Below, one piece after another: positions 27,053 through 36,027 of a DNA stretch of 64,000 bases. The notes under the pieces were generated by a model. The model was given only the letters and a program-made list of their open reading frames with translations. It was not told the origin of the DNA and did not search any database. The position numbers and the translations under genes are program-made. Every line of letters starts with the position of its first letter. Positions within the stretch are counted from its first letter, which is position 1. This DNA is from Candidatus Nitrospira neomarina (GTDB taxonomy: Bacteria; Nitrospirota; Nitrospiria; Nitrospirales; UBA8639). Location of the stretch: assembly GCF_032051675.1 (NCBI RefSeq), contig NZ_CP116968.1, forward strand, positions 124,001 to 188,000, read 5' to 3'.

Positions 27053-27113
27053 GGTGATTTTAAGAAAAACATCCCCAGTCCGGGGTTCTAATATGGTTTT
27101 TCAAGAAATCACC
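27053..27113 (+). promoter_or_regulatory. Nested stem-loop in the leader of the mla operon
   Basis: GGTGATTT at 27053-27060 pairs with AAATCACC at 27106-27113. The pairing extends inward through GAAAAAC and GTTTTTC with a small bulge. Inside the loop a second hairpin is formed by CCCC, AGTCC, GGGG. It lies about 140 bases before the first mla gene, so it could be an operator, an RNA leader structure or a dispersed element. Confidence 0.5.
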
Positions 27114-27255
27114 ATACGGGAGAAAAGTTTATGGCGCTGTTCATATTTCCAGGCATTCCCATTGCCGTTGGTTTGCCCTAGAGAAAGGACGCAAGACCCG
27201 GCTTTGGTTCCCAAAGCCTTTTGGTAATCTTCTCACGCAACTTTTCCGGTTACCT

Positions 27256-28383
27256 ATGACTGGAACACCTCAAGATAGAGAGCCTCATGTCCTCATCATG
27301 GATGATTCCATCATTCGTTGTGAAGGGTCATGGATCATACCTCATCTCACAATGCTGAATACGATACTGACGGAAATCCAGTGGCCGCTGGTGAGAGATC
27401 TGGTTTGGGATGTGGTGAATATTCGGGCCATGGATACGGGTGGTGCGATTGTGCTGTATCGGACGATTATGGAGCTTCGTTCCAAAGGACACCAAGTCTC
27501 GGTTGAAGGCCTCCGTCCGGAGTTTGAGGAACTGATGCAATTAGTCTCGAGCCATTGGGATCGAGTTCATCCCGCATTGCCTGGGAAAGAGCATAAACAG
27601 AAAAATTTCATATGGTGGGTGTCCCGGCATGCCGGACATATGGTGAACGCGCTCGCGTTTGTCGGAGAGGCGACGGTTCATATTTTCCGCTCACTCCGAC
27701 GACCTTCATTAATCCGATGGAGGGCGTTGTTCCATAGCCTGGACCGGGATGGTTATCATGCGTTGCCGATTACCGGGTTACTCGCTTTTCTTATGGGTGT
27801 GGTGATTGCGTATCAGGGTGCCGAACAATTGCGTCAGTTTGGAGCCAATATTTTTGTGGTGGATCTCGTCGGCATCTCATTGTTTCGTGAAATTTCTCCC
27901 TTGATCGTGGCCATTCTGATTGCCGGGCGTTCGGGATCAGCCTATGCCGCTCAGATTGGAACGATGAAGGTGACGGAAGAGTTGGATGCCGTCAGGACCC
28001 TGGGACTTTCGCCCATGCAATTGCTGGTACTTCCGCGGGTCTTTGCGCTCGTCATCGCGGTTCCCCTTTTGACGGTGTATGCGGATATTCTGGGAGTCAT
28101 CGGAGGGGCATTGGTGGCTTCCAGTCAGCTGAATGTCAGCGGAGTGGAGTTTGTAAGTCGATTTGAAGAATCCGTGGCGCTCCGGCACTTTTTCATTGGG
28201 ATTGGGAAAGCCCCCTGTTTCGCCGTGATCATCGCCATGGTCGGCTGTTATCAGGGGCTTCAGATCAGGGGTAATGTCGATGATGTGGGAAAGAGAACCA
28301 CGATTGGGGTGGTTCAAAGTATTTTTCTGGTTATCGTGTTTGATGCGGTGTGTAGCATTGTCTTTAGTTGGTGGAATATTTAA
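27256..28383 (+). CDS. mlaE: MlaE-type ABC permease with N-terminal STAS domain
   Basis: 375 residues. The first 100 or so form a STAS-like domain (LVWDVVNIRAMDTGGAIVLY), the role played by MlaB in other systems. The rest is the MlaE permease: GLLAFLMGVVIAYQGAEQL, then REISPLIVAILIAGRSGSAYAAQIGTM and EELDAVRTLGL. With MlaF and MlaD it forms an inner-membrane complex that moves phospholipids between inner and outer membranes. The ATPase gene begins two bases after its stop. Confidence 0.9.
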   Translation: MTGTPQDREPHVLIMDDSIIRCEGSWIIPHLTMLNTILTEIQWPLVRDLVWDVVNIRAMDTGGAIVLYRTIMELRSKGHQVSVEGLRPEFEELMQLVSSHWDRVHPALPGKEHKQKNFIWWVSRHAGHMVNALAFVGEATVHIFRSLRRPSLIRWRALFHSLDRDGYHALPITGLLAFLMGVVIAYQGAEQLRQFGANIFVVDLVGISLFREISPLIVAILIAGRSGSAYAAQIGTMKVTEELDAVRTLGLSPMQLLVLPRVFALVIAVPLLTVYADILGVIGGALVASSQLNVSGVEFVSRFEESVALRHFFIGIGKAPCFAVIIAMVGCYQGLQIRGNVDDVGKRTTIGVVQSIFLVIVFDAVCSIVFSWWNI

Positions 28384-28385
28384 CG

Positions 28386-29180
28386 ATGGCATCAGAAGCT
28401 ATTCATCACGCAAATCCTGTTATTGAAGTGAGCCACGTGTGTACCCGGTTTGGTGACGCCGTTGTTCATGAGGATGTCAATTTAACGATTATGTCTGGGG
28501 AAATCTTTGCCATCGCCGGTGGCAATGGTTCAGGGAAATCCACACTTCTCCGGGAAATCATTGGATTACATACACCGGCCGAGGGGACGATTCGTCTTTT
28601 CGGACAAAACGTGTCAGGGATGGGAGAGCGGGGGGCACAGAATGTGTACCGGCGTTTGGGGGTCATGTTTCAGCAGGGCGGTTTATTCAGTTCGCTGACG
28701 TTGGCGGAAAATGTGGCCGTGCCGTTAAGAGAGCATACGGATGTTTCAGCGGAATTGATTCGCGACATTGTGGCCGTGAAAATTGCCACGGTGGAATTGC
28801 CTATGGACAGTGCCGATAAATTCCCCAGTGAATTAAGTGGGGGTATGCGGCGACGAGCGGCCTTGGCACGGGCGATTGTCATGGATCCGGAACTCCTTTT
28901 TTTAGATGAACCCACTGCCGGTTTAGATCCCATCATTGCGGCCGGATTTGATGCCTTGGTCCTGCAGTTGAAAGCGGTACTAGGATTAACGGTGGTGATG
29001 GTCACGCATGACCTTGATTCTCTCTGGCGCATCGCCGATCGTGTCGCCGTGCTCGGGAACGGCACCATCCTGGGGGTAGGCACGATGCACGAACTAGCGG
29101 AATCACGCGACCAGATTATTCATGAATATTTCCATGGTCCCCGGGGAAGGGCGGCCCAGAGTCAATATGAGGTTTCATGA
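28386..29180 (+). CDS. mlaF: MlaF-type ABC transporter ATPase
   Basis: 264 residues. Walker A is GGNGSGKST, the signature motif LSGGMRRRAALARA, Walker B LLFLDEPTAGLDP, and the switch His is in VMVTHD. It powers the MlaE permease. ATG 28386 is preferred because it follows the MlaE stop directly; GTG 28368 is in frame. Its TGA overlaps the ATG of mlaD. Confidence 0.92.
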   Translation: MASEAIHHANPVIEVSHVCTRFGDAVVHEDVNLTIMSGEIFAIAGGNGSGKSTLLREIIGLHTPAEGTIRLFGQNVSGMGERGAQNVYRRLGVMFQQGGLFSSLTLAENVAVPLREHTDVSAELIRDIVAVKIATVELPMDSADKFPSELSGGMRRRAALARAIVMDPELLFLDEPTAGLDPIIAAGFDALVLQLKAVLGLTVVMVTHDLDSLWRIADRVAVLGNGTILGVGTMHELAESRDQIIHEYFHGPRGRAAQSQYEVS

Positions 29181-30142
29181 TGGAACCGCGAGGGAATTAC
29201 GTCATTGTCGGAGTGTTCGTCTTTGTGCTGGGTGCAATTGCGGTGGGAATGGTGTTGTGGTTGGGGAAATCAGATTACCGCGGTGCATATGACCAGTACC
29301 ATGCCTACATGCGGCAATCCGTGTCCGGGTTAAGCGTCGACTCGACGGTGAAATATCGGGGCGTGAATGTGGGGCGAGTGAAAGAGATTGCATTGAATCC
29401 GGATAATACCGAGGAGGTGCGTTTGACGCTTGATATTCTTCGGGGCACACCTATCAAGACCGATACGGTTGCGACGTTGGAGACGCAAGGATTAACCGGA
29501 TTGGCGACGATGAATTTGGAAGGAGGAAGTCGCGAGGCACCGAGATTGGAACCCGAGCCGGGTCAAGCCTATCCGGTCATTCAGACGAAACCCTCGCTCT
29601 TCTTTCGTTTGGATATGGCCATTTCGCGTCTCCTCTCAGAGCAGGGGCTTTCCAAGCTTTTGAGTAGCCTGCATGGGTTGAGTAAAAGCACTGCGGCTTT
29701 CATGAATGAGGAAAACCGGTTAAAGATGGAAGGTATTCTGAATGACCTTGCCAGGGTGTCTCACATCTTGAGTCGGCATCAGGAAACCATCGTCCAGGGA
29801 ATCGACCGGGCGGCTGAAGCTGCCGAGAATCTGGCCATCCTGACCTCTACCGTGAACCAGGACATGCCAAGACTGGTCGCGCGAATTCACCAGAGTGTCA
29901 CAGCGGTCAAGACGGTGGCGGAAGAATTGGCCCGAACCGGAAAGACGTTGGAGTCCATCGTTGAGGAAAGCCAGCCGGAGATTCAGCAATTCACGCGCGA
30001 AACCTTGGGTGAAACAGGGCAATTAGTCATCGAACTCCGGCAGCTGACAAACACGTTGCAACGAGTGGCTCATCAAATCGAGCAGGAACCCGATTCGCTG
30101 ATTTATGGTCGACCATCTCAACCCAGAGGTCCCGGTGAGTAA
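29177..30142 (+). CDS. mlaD: MlaD/MCE-domain lipid-binding protein
   Basis: 321 residues. One N-terminal membrane helix (about 10-30), then an MCE domain (about 40-120: YMRQSVSGLSVDSTVKYRGVNVGRVKEIAL), and a long helical tail to the end. MCE proteins form hexameric rings that carry phospholipid through the periplasm. The overlap with mlaF and with the next lipoprotein gene shows one operon. Confidence 0.9.
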   Translation: MMEPRGNYVIVGVFVFVLGAIAVGMVLWLGKSDYRGAYDQYHAYMRQSVSGLSVDSTVKYRGVNVGRVKEIALNPDNTEEVRLTLDILRGTPIKTDTVATLETQGLTGLATMNLEGGSREAPRLEPEPGQAYPVIQTKPSLFFRLDMAISRLLSEQGLSKLLSSLHGLSKSTAAFMNEENRLKMEGILNDLARVSHILSRHQETIVQGIDRAAEAAENLAILTSTVNQDMPRLVARIHQSVTAVKTVAEELARTGKTLESIVEESQPEIQQFTRETLGETGQLVIELRQLTNTLQRVAHQIEQEPDSLIYGRPSQPRGPGE

Positions 30143-30782
30143 AGACATGACAGCCATGTTCCTGCTGGCGGCCATCATCCTTTCGACAGCACTTTCCGCT
30201 TGTGCCCTTTCTCGAGGGACGGATGAGCCGGTGCGGTCATATGTCCTGGAAAGAGTGGAGGGTGGGGAAGGCCGGGGAACGGATAGATCCCGTCCATCGA
30301 ATTTGCCAAGTCTTCTTGTTTCGCTCCCTCAACCTGCCCCGGGATATGAATCGCAACGAATGGCCTATGAACAGGTTCCCTATGAAATTCGCTATTTTGC
30401 CACCAGCCAATGGGTGGATTCCCCCGCTCGAATGCTGGCCCCGTTAATCATGAATGCACTCGACGGCAGTGGGGAATGGGGTGCGGTGATTCAGCTGCCT
30501 TCCGTGCTTCGAGGGGACTATCGCTTGGACCTCTCCCAGGTGGCGTTGGTTCAGGAATTCACACAACAGCCGAGTCGAATTCGATTGGCACTGCGGGCAC
30601 AACTGGTGACCGTTTTTGACCCGCGCGTCATTGGAACGAGGAGTTTCGAATTTTATGAAGTGGCGCCCAGCGAAGATGCTTATGGCGGCGTGCAAGCTGC
30701 TCAGAAAGCGATTGGGAGGTTGTTGGTTGAGCTGAAACACTGGTTGCAGGTCTGTCTCCAAACAGGTCAACCGCACTGCTAA
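30135..30782 (+). CDS. ABC-type transport auxiliary lipoprotein (PqiC-like)
   Basis: 215 residues from GTG 30135, preceded by AGAGG. The signal peptide ends LSAC, a lipobox. The body (YEIRYFATSQWVDSPARMLAPLI, then ALRAQLVTVFDPR) fits the ABC-type transport auxiliary/PqiC family, outer-membrane lipoproteins that partner MCE systems. It overlaps the end of mlaD by eight bases, so it is the last gene of the mla operon. Confidence 0.85.
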   Translation: MSKDMTAMFLLAAIILSTALSACALSRGTDEPVRSYVLERVEGGEGRGTDRSRPSNLPSLLVSLPQPAPGYESQRMAYEQVPYEIRYFATSQWVDSPARMLAPLIMNALDGSGEWGAVIQLPSVLRGDYRLDLSQVALVQEFTQQPSRIRLALRAQLVTVFDPRVIGTRSFEFYEVAPSEDAYGGVQAAQKAIGRLLVELKHWLQVCLQTGQPHC

Positions 30783-30896
30783 GTCTGCATCTTCCGGGAT
30801 GGGACAGAGGGGGCTGCCTCCACTGATTTCAAAGAACCGTTTCCTTCATACAATTTATCGAACAACACTGTCAGCGGTGTACGTGAAACGCATCGT

Positions 30897-31123
30897 ATGT
30901 CATTGAGTGAAGTTCTCAAGAAGGCTGAACAGAAGAAGACTGCTCTTTCTTTTCGGGAGCAGCACTCACATTGCTGCTATTTCTGGAGCCTGGGTTTTAA
31001 AAGTGTCAGCGCTCGCGGGAGGATTATCTGGATGTTGCCTCCCCTGGTCCACGGCGTTCTGATTTCCAAACACGGTTAAATACCATTGGTGGTAATGTCT
31101 CATCTCCCACCGACATCCTTTAA
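30897..31123 (+). pseudogene. Possible frameshifted small membrane protein gene
   Basis: ATG 30897 gives MSLSEVLKKAEQKKTALSF. Another frame then reads SGAALTLLLFLEPGF, a stop, and after it SREDYLDVASPGPRR down to TAA 31121-31123. The two halves together would make one small protein with a single membrane helix. The evidence is weak and the family is unknown. Confidence 0.3.
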
Positions 31124-31600
31124 TTCGGGGGAGCAACCCTTTCCCTTTAATTACATTTTGGACCTCACGGGTTACCTCTGAACGGCATGCATGGAAACTT
31201 CCACCCTTGTCTAATGTTTGCGTGATTGGCGGTTTTTTTGGGAACGCAAATTGAATATTATTTTTTGAGAAAAGGGGGCATGGGCTTCAAAAAGCATCTA
31301 TTTAACGGTTAGTTTTGGGAAATTTGTAGTTGAGCCCTTATTAATTGTGGGATTTTGCCCCAAGGGATTTTTTATAAGTGTTCCCATTATGGACAGAAGG
31401 AAAAGACAAACAGCGATTTATTTTGCTCCGGAGAGTGAGTAGGGATAGTTTCGCCTGGAGAAAATTTAAGTAGTTAATTCTGTCGCCACGGGTTGTCGCA
31501 AAATGGATAGGCGGAAACATTCGACGTTCCTATGATCGGAGAACTCTCTTTCAAGTAAGAGTTAGGGCAGAAGATTGTCGAAAAAATCACAGAGTGAAAA
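31124..31600. other. intergenic region
   Basis: About 475 AT-rich bases before the kinase gene. I see no gene, RNA or clear operator in it. Confidence 0.45.
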
Positions 31601-32656
31601 ATGCCTGAACAAGAAATGACTCAACCTATTGATTATGTCCAAATGATTGCGAAGTGCGCTCCCGTCATGATGTGGATGGCCGGAACGGACAAACAATTTA
31701 ATTACTTTAACAAGGCATGGCTTGAATGTACCGGCCGCACGCTGGAACAGGAAATGGGAAATGGCTGGTCAGAGGGGGTCCATCCAGATGACCTCAAGCA
31801 ATGTCAGGAGACCTATACCACAGCCTTTGACGCCCGCCAAGATTTTAAAATGTCCTTCCGACTCCGTTGTCACGATGGGGCATATCGTTGGATCATGGAC
31901 ACGGGTGCTCCCCTGTTTACTCCCGACGAAATATTTGCCGGTTACATCGGATCCTGTGTAGACATCTCAGAAGTTGCAAAGGCGAAGCAGATCTTACATG
32001 AAGTTACTTGCCGGATCTTCCAAGCACAGGAAGAGGAACGGCAGCGGATTGCCAGAGAATTGCATGATGATTTCAGTCAGCGGTTAGCCCTCATGGCGGT
32101 CGAATTACAATTACTCACAAGGAAGGGGGCAGACGGTCAGGAGGACCTTGAGCACGCCGCCCGACCGTTGACAGAACAGATCAAAAGGCTCTCATCCGAT
32201 CTGTACCATCTCTCCCACCATTTTTATCCCACGAAATTGGAGAAGTTGGGATTACTCCCAACCGTGAAGGGATATGTTCGAGAATTGAAAACGCTGTGCT
32301 CTTTTTCGGTAAAGGTGTTTGAAAGCAATTTTCCAAAGGTCTTGCCGAAACACATCGATCTCGGCCTGTTTCGAATCATTCAAGAAGCCTTGTGGAATGC
32401 TAAAAAATATAGCCAGGTTTCTCAAGCGTTTTTAGAGTTACGAGGCACAACACACAAGGTCTACGTAAAGATTACCGATTGGGGGGTAGGCTTTAAAGAG
32501 CATACCATAAAGGAAATGGTCGGTCTCGGGCTTCTCAGTATGGAAGAACGGGCTCGAATCTTGGGAGGAAGCATCACGGTCAAATCCAAGCCAGACAAAG
32601 GGACGCAAATTACGGTAGAGATCCCCCTCCCTGGGACGGATTATTACCAAAAATAA
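31601..32656 (+). CDS. PAS sensor histidine kinase, NarL-type, soluble
   Basis: 351 residues with no membrane segment, so a cytoplasmic sensor. The PAS domain spans about 10-130 (APVMMWMAGTDKQFNYFNKAWLE). The HisKA_3 helix EEERQRIARELHDDFSQRLA carries the phospho-acceptor His. The ATPase domain has QEALWNAKKYS, DWGVGF and GLGLLSMEERA. The NarL-type regulator gene starts 48 bases downstream and is the likely partner. Confidence 0.9.
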   Translation: MPEQEMTQPIDYVQMIAKCAPVMMWMAGTDKQFNYFNKAWLECTGRTLEQEMGNGWSEGVHPDDLKQCQETYTTAFDARQDFKMSFRLRCHDGAYRWIMDTGAPLFTPDEIFAGYIGSCVDISEVAKAKQILHEVTCRIFQAQEEERQRIARELHDDFSQRLALMAVELQLLTRKGADGQEDLEHAARPLTEQIKRLSSDLYHLSHHFYPTKLEKLGLLPTVKGYVRELKTLCSFSVKVFESNFPKVLPKHIDLGLFRIIQEALWNAKKYSQVSQAFLELRGTTHKVYVKITDWGVGFKEHTIKEMVGLGLLSMEERARILGGSITVKSKPDKGTQITVEIPLPGTDYYQK

Positions 32657-32704
32657 TTCATTCATTGTCAATTCAAGTTACCCGATCTTCGAAAGGGAAA
32701 CGCC

Positions 32705-33343
32705 ATGCTCCTTCATCGAATCCTCCTGGCGGATGATCATGCATTGCTGTTGGACGCTTTTTCCAAATTGCTCGAACCTGACTTCACGGTTGTGGGCAAG
32801 TTGCAGAATGGCCGTAGTGTGCTGCACGAAGCACGGAAGCTCCGGCCGGACATCATTTTACTGGATATGCACATGCCCTTATTGAATGGGCTTGAGGCGG
32901 GTCGGCAAATTAAAAAATTGATGCCGGAAATTCAACTCGTGTATTTGACCGTGGATGAAGACCCCGAATTGGTGAATGAAGCCATACAGGCTGGAGCCTC
33001 CGGGTATCTCATCAAAAATTCCGCTGCCTCTGAATTATTCCATGCGCTACGGGAAGTGGTGCAGGGTCGAGTGTATATTACGCCTCTCCTGAAGCAAGCC
33101 ATGGAGAAAAAATTCGTTCAGGGGACCGGAAAAAGACTGATGACCCAGAAGCTCACTTCGCGACAGCGGGAGGTCCTACAACTGCTGGGGGAAGGCCATT
33201 CCATGAAACAAATCGGTTCGATCCTTCACGTCACTCCCCGAACCGTCGCTTTTCACAAATACCGCATGATGGAAGACCTTCGAATGAAATCCGGTGCCGA
33301 ACTCATCCATCTGGCCATGCAAGAAGGTCTTCTTGCAAAATAA
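32705..33343 (+). CDS. NarL/FixJ-type DNA-binding response regulator
   Basis: 212 residues. The receiver domain (1-120) has the acidic pair ADDH, phospho-acceptor Asp in IILLDMHMP and a Lys in YLIKNSA. The C-terminal LuxR-type HTH (about 145-205) reads LTSRQREVLQLLGEGHSMKQIGSIL. It is probably phosphorylated by the kinase just upstream. Confidence 0.92.
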   Translation: MLLHRILLADDHALLLDAFSKLLEPDFTVVGKLQNGRSVLHEARKLRPDIILLDMHMPLLNGLEAGRQIKKLMPEIQLVYLTVDEDPELVNEAIQAGASGYLIKNSAASELFHALREVVQGRVYITPLLKQAMEKKFVQGTGKRLMTQKLTSRQREVLQLLGEGHSMKQIGSILHVTPRTVAFHKYRMMEDLRMKSGAELIHLAMQEGLLAK

Positions 33344-33374
33344 CCTCCATCCTCCTCCACCGGTTTGTGTGCAC

Positions 33375-33390
33375 CTGTTAAAAGTAACAG
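33375..33390. promoter_or_regulatory. Palindromic operator candidate, site 1
   Basis: CTGTTA-AAAG-TAACAG, followed 22 bases later by TATACT (33413-33418), a -10-like box. This would centre the palindrome near -42.5. It is upstream of the receiver gene at 33535 and shares form and spacing with 34230-34245 and 37685-37700. Confidence 0.55.
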
Positions 33391-33534
33391 TTCCTTCTCG
33401 TCTGCACCTGCCTATACTTCCACCATCGCAAACATTTAAATGGTCACTCGCATGGTGATCGGCCATTGACATGTTTCCTCAACACTGCGTGACGACACTG
33501 CATCTGTGAAAACCTTTTATGAAATGAACCGTGT

Positions 33535-33942
33535 ATGGAGCGCATATCCATTTTGCTAGCGGACGATACCGTGGAAATGCAATCCTTCGTTCAACGCATT
33601 CTCAACCCTGCATACACCTTGGTGGAATCAGTGACGGACGGACAGGCTGTCTTAGAACGGGTTCCGGTTCTAAAGCCTGCGGTGGTCCTTCTTGATATCT
33701 CCATGCCCGGAATGGATGGCTTCACCTGTGCCCGCCGCCTCAAACAAATAGCTGGTAAGACAAAAATCATATTCCTGACCGTTGAGGATGATCAGGAAAT
33801 TCTTCATGAAGCCCAAGCCATCGGTTATCAGGGATATGTCCTGAAAGCTTGTTTAGCGACGGACTTGAATATGGCCATTCATGAAGCTCTGGAAAATCGA
33901 TGTTTTACCTCCTCTTCCGAAGGCCTGAACGACAATTCGTAA
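33535..33942 (+). CDS. Single-domain response regulator (CheY-like)
   Basis: 135 residues, receiver only. It has LADD near the start, phospho-acceptor Asp in VVLLDISMPGMDGF, Thr in FLTVEDD and Lys in YVLKACL. With no output domain it probably passes phosphate or binds a partner. It is preceded by one of three matching palindromes and is likely transcribed from its own promoter. Confidence 0.88.
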   Translation: MERISILLADDTVEMQSFVQRILNPAYTLVESVTDGQAVLERVPVLKPAVVLLDISMPGMDGFTCARRLKQIAGKTKIIFLTVEDDQEILHEAQAIGYQGYVLKACLATDLNMAIHEALENRCFTSSSEGLNDNS

Positions 33943-34228
33943 ATGGAGTCCGGCTTTAAATATTATTCTCAAATACTCCTGCTTCTCATCCCTCTGTTGC
34001 ATGTGTTCAACGCCGGACCGAAGAACCAAAACGCGTTGAGGCCCTCAACAGCCAGTATGAATGACACAGGTAATGAATGCCGGATTGGTGGTTTTTTTTG
34101 CTGAACGGCTTTACCTCCGTTATTCTGGCGGGGTGCCAGGTTAATACATGAGTGGCACTCCAGGACCACTCGTCCCATGATCCTTCAATGTGCCTTTTCT
34201 TTCTCAACCCGCCCGGGCATCCAAAAAC
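33943..34228. other. intergenic region before the sulfatase
   Basis: Nothing supported as a gene. It leads into the palindrome at 34230-34245 and the sulfatase promoter region. Confidence 0.5.
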
Positions 34229-34229
34229 A

Positions 34230-34274
34230 CTGTCATTTTTGACAGTAGGAAGGTATGACGCCCTGGGCTATAAA
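34230..34274 (+). promoter_or_regulatory. Palindromic operator candidate with -10 box, site 2
   Basis: CTGTCA-TTTT-TGACAG at 34230-34245 (arms extend by one more base each side), then TATAAA at 34269-34274, a gap of 23. Predicted start of transcription is near 34281, giving a leader of about 60 bases to the sulfatase ATG. The 5-4-5 layout (TGTCA, four bases, TGACA) is like CRP/FNR-family sites at a class II activator position. Confidence 0.6.
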
Positions 34275-34340
34275 AGACTTTGGTTCTTTAATTCGATATT
34301 CATCATATTTCCACTTCTAATAGGATAAAGGAGGGTGGGT

Positions 34341-35900
34341 ATGAAATGTTTTCAACCGTTCAAAATTCTGCTGGCCTTGGCTTTCATTTTGGCTATGGTT
34401 TTACCCGTTGGGGCACAGGACAAACCGAACATCGTCATCATCTGGGGGGATGACATCGGGCGAAGTAATATCAGCGCCTACACGAAAGGCATGATGGGTT
34501 ATCAGACGCCCAATATTGACCGTGTAGCCCATGAAGGCATGATTTTTACGGACTATTACGCGGAGCAGAGTTGCACGGCCGGCCGTTCGGCCTTCATTAC
34601 CGGGCAGAGTGTCTTCCGCACCGGGCTGAGTAAAGTGGGATTACCGGGGGCCGACCTCGGTATGCGAAAGGAAGATCCCACGATTGCCGAACTCCTGAAA
34701 CCGCTGGGCTACGCCACCGGCCAGTTCGGCAAAAATCACCTGGGCGACAAGGATGAGATGCTTCCCAGCAACCATGGCTTTGATGAGTTTTACGGCAATC
34801 TCTATCATCTAAATGCCGAGGAGGAGCCGGAGCTGCCTGACTATCCGAAGGCCTCGGACTTCCCTAATTTCAAAAAGAAATACGGTCCACGCGGTGTGAT
34901 CCACAGTTTTTCCGATGGCAGGATTACCGATACCGGACCATTGACGAAGAAGCGCATGGAAACCATTGACGACGACATTGCGGCTCGAGCCAATGAATTC
35001 ATCGAGAAACAGCACAAGGCGGGTAAGCCGATGTTCGTGTGGGTGAATTTCACGCACATGCATTTCCGGACCCATCCGAAGTCGGAAAGTGTGGGGCAGG
35101 CCGGTCGCTGGCAGAGTCCCTATCATGACACCATGATCGACCATGACAAAAACGTCGGCCAGGTTCTCAACAAGCTTGATGAACTGGGCATCGCCGACAA
35201 CACAATTGTGATGTACGGAACCGACAATGGACCGCACATGAACTCGTGGCCTGATAGCGGCATGACCCCTTTCAGGAATGAAAAGAACTCCAACTGGGAA
35301 GGCGCCTACCGCGTTCCTGCCATGGTGCGGTGGCCGGGTAAGATCAAGGCCGGTTCGATCTCCAATGAGGTTATGTCGCACATGGACTGGATGCCTACGC
35401 TGCTTGCGGCCGCCGGAGATCCTGACATCAAGGGGAAACTCCTGAAAGGCCATAAAGCGGGTGAAAAGAATTTCAAAGTCCATCTCGATGGCTATAACTT
35501 TCTGCCGTTTCTCACCGGGCAGGAAAAGAAAGGCCCACGTCAGGAATACTTTTATTTCTCCGATGATGGGAACTTGACCGGACTCCGTTACGATAACTGG
35601 AAGGTGGTCTTCGCTGAGCAAAGGCAACGGGGTACCCTGCAGATTTGGTTTGAACCTTTTACTCAACTGCGTGCGCCCAAACTCTTCAATCTACGGATGG
35701 ATCCGTATGAACGGGCGGACGTGACCTCAAACACCTATTGGGATTGGCTGATTGATCATGTGTTCTTATTCGTCCCGGCACAGGCCATTGTGGGCGAGTT
35801 CCTGCAGACCTTCCAGGAATTTCCGCCACGACAAAAGGCGGCCAGTTTCACGGTCGACCGGGTGCTGGAGAGTTTACAGACGCCCGCGCAGGGGAGATAA
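34341..35900 (+). CDS. Exported sulfatase (arylsulfatase family)
   Basis: 519 residues. A signal peptide (about 1-26, LPVGAQ) directs export. Metal ligands WGDDIG (Asp37, Asp38) and the signature SCTAGRSAFITGQ (Cys78 to Arg82) are present; Cys78 would be converted to formylglycine. The usual proline of CxPxR is alanine here. GTDNGPH and WEGAYRVP follow. It hydrolyses sulfate esters in the periplasm or outside; the substrate is unknown. AAGGAGG six bases upstream sets the start. A terminator follows, so it is a single-gene unit. Confidence 0.9.
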   Translation: MKCFQPFKILLALAFILAMVLPVGAQDKPNIVIIWGDDIGRSNISAYTKGMMGYQTPNIDRVAHEGMIFTDYYAEQSCTAGRSAFITGQSVFRTGLSKVGLPGADLGMRKEDPTIAELLKPLGYATGQFGKNHLGDKDEMLPSNHGFDEFYGNLYHLNAEEEPELPDYPKASDFPNFKKKYGPRGVIHSFSDGRITDTGPLTKKRMETIDDDIAARANEFIEKQHKAGKPMFVWVNFTHMHFRTHPKSESVGQAGRWQSPYHDTMIDHDKNVGQVLNKLDELGIADNTIVMYGTDNGPHMNSWPDSGMTPFRNEKNSNWEGAYRVPAMVRWPGKIKAGSISNEVMSHMDWMPTLLAAAGDPDIKGKLLKGHKAGEKNFKVHLDGYNFLPFLTGQEKKGPRQEYFYFSDDGNLTGLRYDNWKVVFAEQRQRGTLQIWFEPFTQLRAPKLFNLRMDPYERADVTSNTYWDWLIDHVFLFVPAQAIVGEFLQTFQEFPPRQKAASFTVDRVLESLQTPAQGR

Positions 35901-35922
35901 CTTCGGTAGGATTCCGGTTTAG

Positions 35923-35963
35923 AAAAGACCGCGCTTGGCCATGCGCCGGGCGCGGTCTTTTTC
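35923..35963 (+). terminator. Rho-independent terminator after the sulfatase gene
   Basis: AAGACCGCGC pairs with GCGCGGTCTT across a loop of about 15 bases, followed by a T run (TTTTT). It lies 23 bases after the sulfatase stop. Confidence 0.85.
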
Positions 35964-36027
35964 GTTCCAAACCCGAAGGACACAGTTTTTTTAAAACGAA
36001 ATCCCAATAATACAAGAGGGAATCATC

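Noticed and set aside
34230-34245. LexA (SOS) box, since CTGT-N8-ACAG fits
   Set aside because: The letters fit, but the genes downstream are not SOS-like, and the inner arms and constant distance to the -10 box fit an activator site of CRP/FNR type better. Not excluded.
34809-35666. Minus-strand open frame of 285 codons
   Set aside because: Antisense to the sulfatase gene, whose motifs and signal peptide are clear. No domain on the minus strand.
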